Origin: CAZNLH01 sp964573995
GTDB lineage: Bacteria; Gemmatimonadota; CAZMKB01; CAZNLH01
NCBI GenBank assembly: GCA_964573995.1
Contig: CAZNLH010000001.1
Coordinates: forward strand, 195,922-259,921
DNA: 64,000 nucleotides
Reading direction: 5' to 3'
Shown: in pieces, positions 60,363-64,000 of the stretch
Layout of the letters: each line of letters starts with the position of its first letter
Position numbering within the stretch: position 1 is the first letter of the stretch
Notes under the pieces: generated by a model
The model's input: the letters and a program-made list of their open reading frames with translations, nothing else
Told to the model about the DNA's origin: nothing
The model's database searches: none
Made by a program: the position numbers and the translations under genes

Positions 60363-61679
60363 TCATCTCACGTAGACCACCTTCCGGAGACATGACCTGC
60401 CATCGAAGGTGAAGTGGATCATGTAAATTCCGGATGGGCACGAGACCCTGTCCTGATTGTCTCCAGCCCACTGAAGGTTGTGCCTCCCCGCCTGGAAGGC
60501 ACGGTCGGCCAATACCCTGACCCTTCTTCCCCTTAGGTCATACACTTCGAGCCGGCTGTCCCCTTCGTGCGGTATATCAAACAAGATGTTGGTCACCCCG
60601 CTGAACGGATTCGGGTAGGGAGGCAACACACCCGCTGACCTCACTTCCCCCACTTCCTCCCCTGGTGGCCCAAGCCCCAGGACTCCTTCGACTGGCAGGC
60701 CATAGTCGTCAATGAGGTTCTCCCCCGACCTGCTCCCTATCCACTGGGACACGGTCAGGACCGGCAGGGGCGAACCATCGGGCAGGGGCGAGGAGAGATG
60801 GATAGCAATGGTAGTCGAGTCGATCGACCGTATTGAATCCGCATCGCTTAGAGGATTCCCGTCAAGGGCGAAGTATTCGGGGGGGATCTCCTGGCCCTCG
60901 GATAGTACCTTTGAGAAATCAACTACGATGCGGTCGCTCCTTAGCGCGGTGGCTGAAGTGACACGGAACGGGTTGGAGCGTGTGGTCCAGTTCACGCGAC
61001 ATGCTGCGTCGAGGTCGAAGCCGGCCTGGGGCGGGAGATCAAGGCCGTTGTCAGTAACGAGGTCCCCGTCCTCGTCCCTGGTGTTACTGCCGGTGTCGAT
61101 TATCCTGATATAGGATGCATTGGGAAGCCCCACCTGCCCGAGATCGAAGTGGTCGCCTCCAGAGACGCCGGGGTCCGTAGGATCGGGGTACCCATCGTTA
61201 CTGTATACCGGTTCCACGCCGGCCAGCCCCACGTAACGATGGGGGTTCCCGGGGGGGCCGGCCTCAGGCCGAAAATCGAAGGGAAACCGGTAATACTCTT
61301 CGCCATCCCGGCTGACCTCGACGATCGCCGCCTCTATGTACCTGTCGAGGGAATCACCCGCTATGAAGAAGGGGTTCTCGAAGACCGTGAAGTCAGGACC
61401 CGGCCCGTCCACTATGATATCGTCCTTGAAGTAGAGGGTGATCGCGCCGCCCACCCCCAGGCTCAGCACATCCAGGGAGCCCTCGGTATCTCCTGCCCCA
61501 TGAGGGACACTTAGGACCACGTCCGGCATGGAGTCCGCCCCAAACCCGGCCGCTTCACCGGGGGTGAAGGCAACGACGGAGTCCGCCCCGGGTGATTGTG
61601 CGTAAACATGAGATAACGACATGGGGCCGCAAACCAGCCAACACATGACCGCCACAAGCGCCGAAATTCTTCTCTCCAC
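60363..61679 (-). CDS. Secreted cell-surface protein with FlgD-like C-terminal module, in B12 locus
   Basis: The protein is 438 residues from a GTG with AGGAGAGG upstream. A signal peptide covers about 1-28. The N-terminal domain has the pattern SLGVGGAITLYF and DGPGPDFTVFENPFF near 72-105. SYIRIIDTG near 183 and DLDAACRVNW near 223 follow. This domain recurs in surface proteins of Bacteroidetes-like genomes, often next to YncE-like propellers and cobalamin riboswitches as far as I recall. The C-terminus has PPYPNPFSGVTNI near 350 and a FlgD-like sandwich (DLRGRRVRVL, PSGIYMIHF). It probably helps display or bind the ligand; its exact role is unknown. Confidence 0.75.
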   Translation of the reverse strand: MERRISALVAVMCWLVCGPMSLSHVYAQSPGADSVVAFTPGEAAGFGADSMPDVVLSVPHGAGDTEGSLDVLSLGVGGAITLYFKDDIIVDGPGPDFTVFENPFFIAGDSLDRYIEAAIVEVSRDGEEYYRFPFDFRPEAGPPGNPHRYVGLAGVEPVYSNDGYPDPTDPGVSGGDHFDLGQVGLPNASYIRIIDTGSNTRDEDGDLVTDNGLDLPPQAGFDLDAACRVNWTTRSNPFRVTSATALRSDRIVVDFSKVLSEGQEIPPEYFALDGNPLSDADSIRSIDSTTIAIHLSSPLPDGSPLPVLTVSQWIGSRSGENLIDDYGLPVEGVLGLGPPGEEVGEVRSAGVLPPYPNPFSGVTNILFDIPHEGDSRLEVYDLRGRRVRVLADRAFQAGRHNLQWAGDNQDRVSCPSGIYMIHFTFDGRSCLRKVVYVR

Positions 61680-61738
61680 GGCTTCCTCTCCTTTAAATGA
61701 CCATGTTTACGGTCCTGCAGATCACATTCCTTGCTCCC

Positions 61739-63769
61739 TCAGAGCATCTTCAGGTCGAGACCCACGTCGATTCGCCTCCCTGGGACTGGGAACTCCTCTA
61801 TGTCATAATAATTATGGTTCAGCAGGTTGCTTATGGAAACGGAGACCCTCACCCTCCTCCAGCATGAGTAACTTGCATTCATGTCGATGACATCGTAACC
61901 GTCGGCCCACTTGGTATTGGTCTTCGTGAGGTATCGCCTCCCGACCCTGGACCAAGAAAGCCCCATGGACAACACGTCGCCAGGGAAGACCTCGATCTGC
62001 GCCGATGAGAGCGAACCCGGTCGCCTGACCAGCCGCTTACCGTGGGTCAGCGGGTCATCTCCCTGGTCCGTCGCCAGGATCAAACTGTGGCTGATCTCGA
62101 TGAGGACCGGGGGCAATGCGTCAATGATCTTACCGGTGTAAGTCCCTTCTAATTCTAGACCCTCTTCCCTTGCCCTTCCAACGTTTGACGGCCTCCAAAT
62201 CCCGCGCGCGCCCGGAGTCCACTCGATGAGGTCCGTTAATTCCCTGAGAAAATAATCGTTCCTGATCCTGAGACGCCGATCCAGCAGGTAGGTGGATCCG
62301 GAGAATTCAACATTCGTAGACCTCTCCGGCCTGAGTTCAGGGTTGCCCTCGGCCCCGGAGGTAAGGGGCCAGAAGAGTTCATCGAAAGACGGGGTCCTGT
62401 ACTTCTTTCCCAACGACCCACGCAAGACAAGGCGCTCATCCAGCAAGATGAACTTCGACGATACAAACGGAAGCACCCTCGCCCGGTACCCCTCTGTTCT
62501 TTCGAACCGAAGCCCTGATCCTAGCGTCGAACGGGGTGATCCATGGTCGCGCGTCCGACCGATCGGGAATAGGATGCTCGCGTAGGCGGCCACACTCCCC
62601 CTATCCTGATGTCCATCAGTAGTACTCGAGAGTATATCCCTGTCGTAACTCCCTCCTGTTTCGACCATGCCGCCACTGGAAATACCACGGCTCAAGTCCG
62701 CTGAAACCGTCGCACCAGTGTTTATATGCCTGTCATCGGCCCACAATATGGGATCCGGGTTTCGGTATCTCCGATCCATGCGGCGCACCCCGGCTCCCAC
62801 CGAGAGATGAGTGATACCAACCGTATCGGCCACCCCCCCCTGGAGGAAGATCCTACCGTCATCAAGGCGGGCCTGTGGAGTGGGAAACTCTATCGGACCC
62901 GGTGCACCACGCTCGTCCCTCCCGGTGGAGAGATAGAACCCGATCACGTCATCGCCGGCAACAGGGACGTACAGGTCTCCATAGAACGATCTCCCCCGAA
63001 AATCCGCATTTGCACGTCTTCTCTCTCCGCCGCGCCTCGGGTCGGTGAAATAAAAGTCGTCATCGCTCGCCCGGTATGAGCCCCCAAAGTCGAGAGGCGC
63101 CTCATCTCCCAATGCCCCTGACAGGGAAAGCGACTTCGCGCCGTAGGATCCACCGAGGGTACGGAGTCGCAACCTCTCTCCGCCATGATTTCTCGTAACT
63201 ATATTTACAACCCCACCCATCGAATCGGAGCCCCACCTTGCGCTGTTCGCCTCACGGTAGACCTCTATCCTCGATACCTCCCAGGGGCTCAGCATAGAGA
63301 GGTCAAAGCCCCCACCCTGGGCCGTGTTCAGCCTCCTCCCGTTGAGGAGTATAAGGACCTGATCCGAAGTTGAGCCGCGGATGGACAAGAGGGATGGGCT
63401 GCCCGGTCCTCCAGCCCTCTTCATAAAGAGTCCCGCCTGATGATCAAAGACCTCGCCGAGGCCCATTGCCGTCAGCGAACTCGGCCTATCAGCATTGATG
63501 ACCGTTACCAGGAGATCGGAGGTGAGTTCCCGTTCACTCCAACGCATCCCCTTTACCACGTATGGGGGGTAGATGTAACGTATGGAATCGGAAGTGACGG
63601 TTTGAGATCCATCTGCGGCACCGATCTCACCACCGGTATCACCGCTCAGGATACCGGGCATGGATAGTCCCGCTGCAAAGAGGAGGGCGACAAGAAAAAT
63701 GATAAGGCCCTCTCCCTCGACACAGGATAGGGCCTCGAAATGGCCTCGTTTATCAGGTAAGAAAAACAC
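61739..63769 (-). CDS. btuB: BtuB-like TonB-dependent outer-membrane receptor
   Basis: The protein is 676 residues from the GTG at 63769. A hydrophobic signal (LIIFLVALLFAAGLSM) lies at about 22-37. The plug domain spans about 80-200 with SLLSIRGSTSDQVLILLNGRRLN, IEVYREANSARWGSDSMGGVVNIVTR and the typical pattern of vitamin B12 receptors. A 22-stranded barrel follows, with GKKYRTPSFDELFWP near 454 and ELRPERSTNVEFSG near 476. The protein ends VGLDLKML. The cobalamin riboswitch directly upstream identifies cobalamin as the likely substrate. Transport needs TonB-ExbBD and BtuCDF, which are outside the window. A terminator-like hairpin overlaps codons 12-22, so the true start deserves checking. 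Confidence 0.88.
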   Translation of the reverse strand: MFFLPDKRGHFEALSCVEGEGLIIFLVALLFAAGLSMPGILSGDTGGEIGAADGSQTVTSDSIRYIYPPYVVKGMRWSERELTSDLLVTVINADRPSSLTAMGLGEVFDHQAGLFMKRAGGPGSPSLLSIRGSTSDQVLILLNGRRLNTAQGGGFDLSMLSPWEVSRIEVYREANSARWGSDSMGGVVNIVTRNHGGERLRLRTLGGSYGAKSLSLSGALGDEAPLDFGGSYRASDDDFYFTDPRRGGERRRANADFRGRSFYGDLYVPVAGDDVIGFYLSTGRDERGAPGPIEFPTPQARLDDGRIFLQGGVADTVGITHLSVGAGVRRMDRRYRNPDPILWADDRHINTGATVSADLSRGISSGGMVETGGSYDRDILSSTTDGHQDRGSVAAYASILFPIGRTRDHGSPRSTLGSGLRFERTEGYRARVLPFVSSKFILLDERLVLRGSLGKKYRTPSFDELFWPLTSGAEGNPELRPERSTNVEFSGSTYLLDRRLRIRNDYFLRELTDLIEWTPGARGIWRPSNVGRAREEGLELEGTYTGKIIDALPPVLIEISHSLILATDQGDDPLTHGKRLVRRPGSLSSAQIEVFPGDVLSMGLSWSRVGRRYLTKTNTKWADGYDVIDMNASYSCWRRVRVSVSISNLLNHNYYDIEEFPVPGRRIDVGLDLKML
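63705..63735 (-). terminator. Terminator-like hairpin between the riboswitch aptamer and the receptor
   Basis: On the minus strand AGGCCCT (63735-63729) pairs perfectly with AGGGCCT (63711-63705), with three more pairs after one mismatch. TTATCATTTTTCTT follows. It could be the transcription-terminating expression platform of the riboswitch. It lies within the first codons of the receptor frame as called. Confidence 0.45.
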
Positions 63770-63814
63770 CCGTACCTTGTCGCGGAGGTTGACGAGCCAT
63801 GGAGCGAATGCTCC

Positions 63815-63995
63815 AACCGCACCTGGCAGGTTTCCTGACTTACGGCATCAAGCCCGGCGGGAGGCGCCTTCCCATCCCCACGGTACGGGACAGTGGCGGA
63901 GGATTCTCTCCACCGGTAACCGTTAACAGTAGCGGACCTGCAGCGGATTTTCACCGCTTTCCCTTTTCATCGCCACGGGCGACACCAGGGCGGTT
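63815..63995 (-). promoter_or_regulatory. Cobalamin (B12) riboswitch aptamer
   Basis: Read on the minus strand, the closing stem AACCGC-CCTGG (63995-63985) pairs with CCAGG-T-GCGGTT (63826-63815). Inside are AAAAGGGAA, GGTGAAAATCC, a CCGCTACTGT segment and GCCACTG, followed by the B12 box-like GTCAGGAAACCTGCC just before the 3' arm. These are the conserved pieces of AdoCbl-type riboswitches. A further hairpin GGAGC-ATTC-GCTCC (63814-63801) abuts the 3' end and may belong to the expression platform. Binding of cobalamin should turn off the downstream receptor operon. The promoter must lie beyond the window edge. Confidence 0.93.
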
Positions 63996-64000
63996 AGCCT

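Noticed and set aside
63646..63954. 102-codon minus-strand frame through the cobalamin riboswitch
   Set aside because: The bases are explained by the aptamer and by the receptor gene in a different frame.
1..64000. CRISPR array, insertion sequence or prophage
   Set aside because: No regularly spaced repeats, transposase, integrase or terminal inverted repeats were seen.

Overview
This window reads as chromosomal DNA of a Gram-negative (diderm), heterotrophic bacterium with moderately high G+C. The evidence for two membranes is a type II secretion operon, a TonB-dependent receptor, Lgt and a lipoprotein. FlgD-like C-terminal modules with NPFNP-type linkers on secreted proteins and a BtuG-like beta-propeller pair suggest the FCB superphylum or an allied candidate phylum. 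That placement is inference; no rRNA gene is present. Three quarters of the genes lie on the minus strand. Several minus-strand operons are preceded by a TTGAYA-N17-TAnnnT promoter, often overlapping the stop codon of the previous gene.

Layout. 1-5875: type II secretion genes gspE-F-G-H-I-J-K (gspK runs off the left edge). 6153-6678: secG followed by tRNA-Leu(GAG). 7010-10942: a plus-strand island with two tandem MshA-like pilins and a YfhO-type membrane protein, sitting between secG and tpiA. 10856-16423: tpiA-pgk-gap, comFC, aroE and lgt. 16637-21692: a plus-strand SOS mutagenesis cassette, lexA-dinB-dnaE2. 21667-24928: hsp20-lon and a Minf_1886-family gene. 25027-34313: acyl-CoA/branched-chain amino acid oxidation (two acyl-CoA dehydrogenases, an enoyl-CoA hydratase gene broken by an in-frame TAA, thiolase, 3-hydroxyacyl-CoA dehydrogenase, leucine dehydrogenase), rpiB, yigZ, and a stand-alone B12-binding mutase subunit with its MeaB GTPase. 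34371-37281: arginine-phosphatase-like enzyme, tsaC, purE and a third acyl-CoA dehydrogenase. 37343-44264: the classical DUF177-rpmF-plsX-fabH-fabD-fabG-acpP-fabF-rnc cluster. 44422-52901: ndk, a CBS/EIIA-like protein, sucCD, carbamate kinase, a cyclic-2,3-diphosphoglycerate-synthase-like protein, a phosphohexomutase and malate dehydrogenase. 53001-55305: rng-rplU-rpmA. 55469-57884: a secreted subtilisin and tRNA-Gly(CCC).

57979-63995: the most distinctive locus. A cobalamin riboswitch precedes a BtuB-like TonB-dependent receptor, a secreted surface protein, a beta-propeller lipoprotein and a second secreted beta-propeller. I read it as a B12 capture and import system resembling Bacteroides BtuB/BtuG. 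It fits metabolically with the B12-dependent mutase subunit and MeaB at 32.9-34.3 kb.

Main points for a second look: the B12 locus; the lexA-dinB-dnaE2 cassette, where DinB keeps its catalytic acids and a clamp motif and no imuA/imuB is present; a palindrome that could be a LexA operator; the nonsense codon beside a catalytic Glu of the enoyl-CoA hydratase; and the pilin island splitting tpiA from secG.
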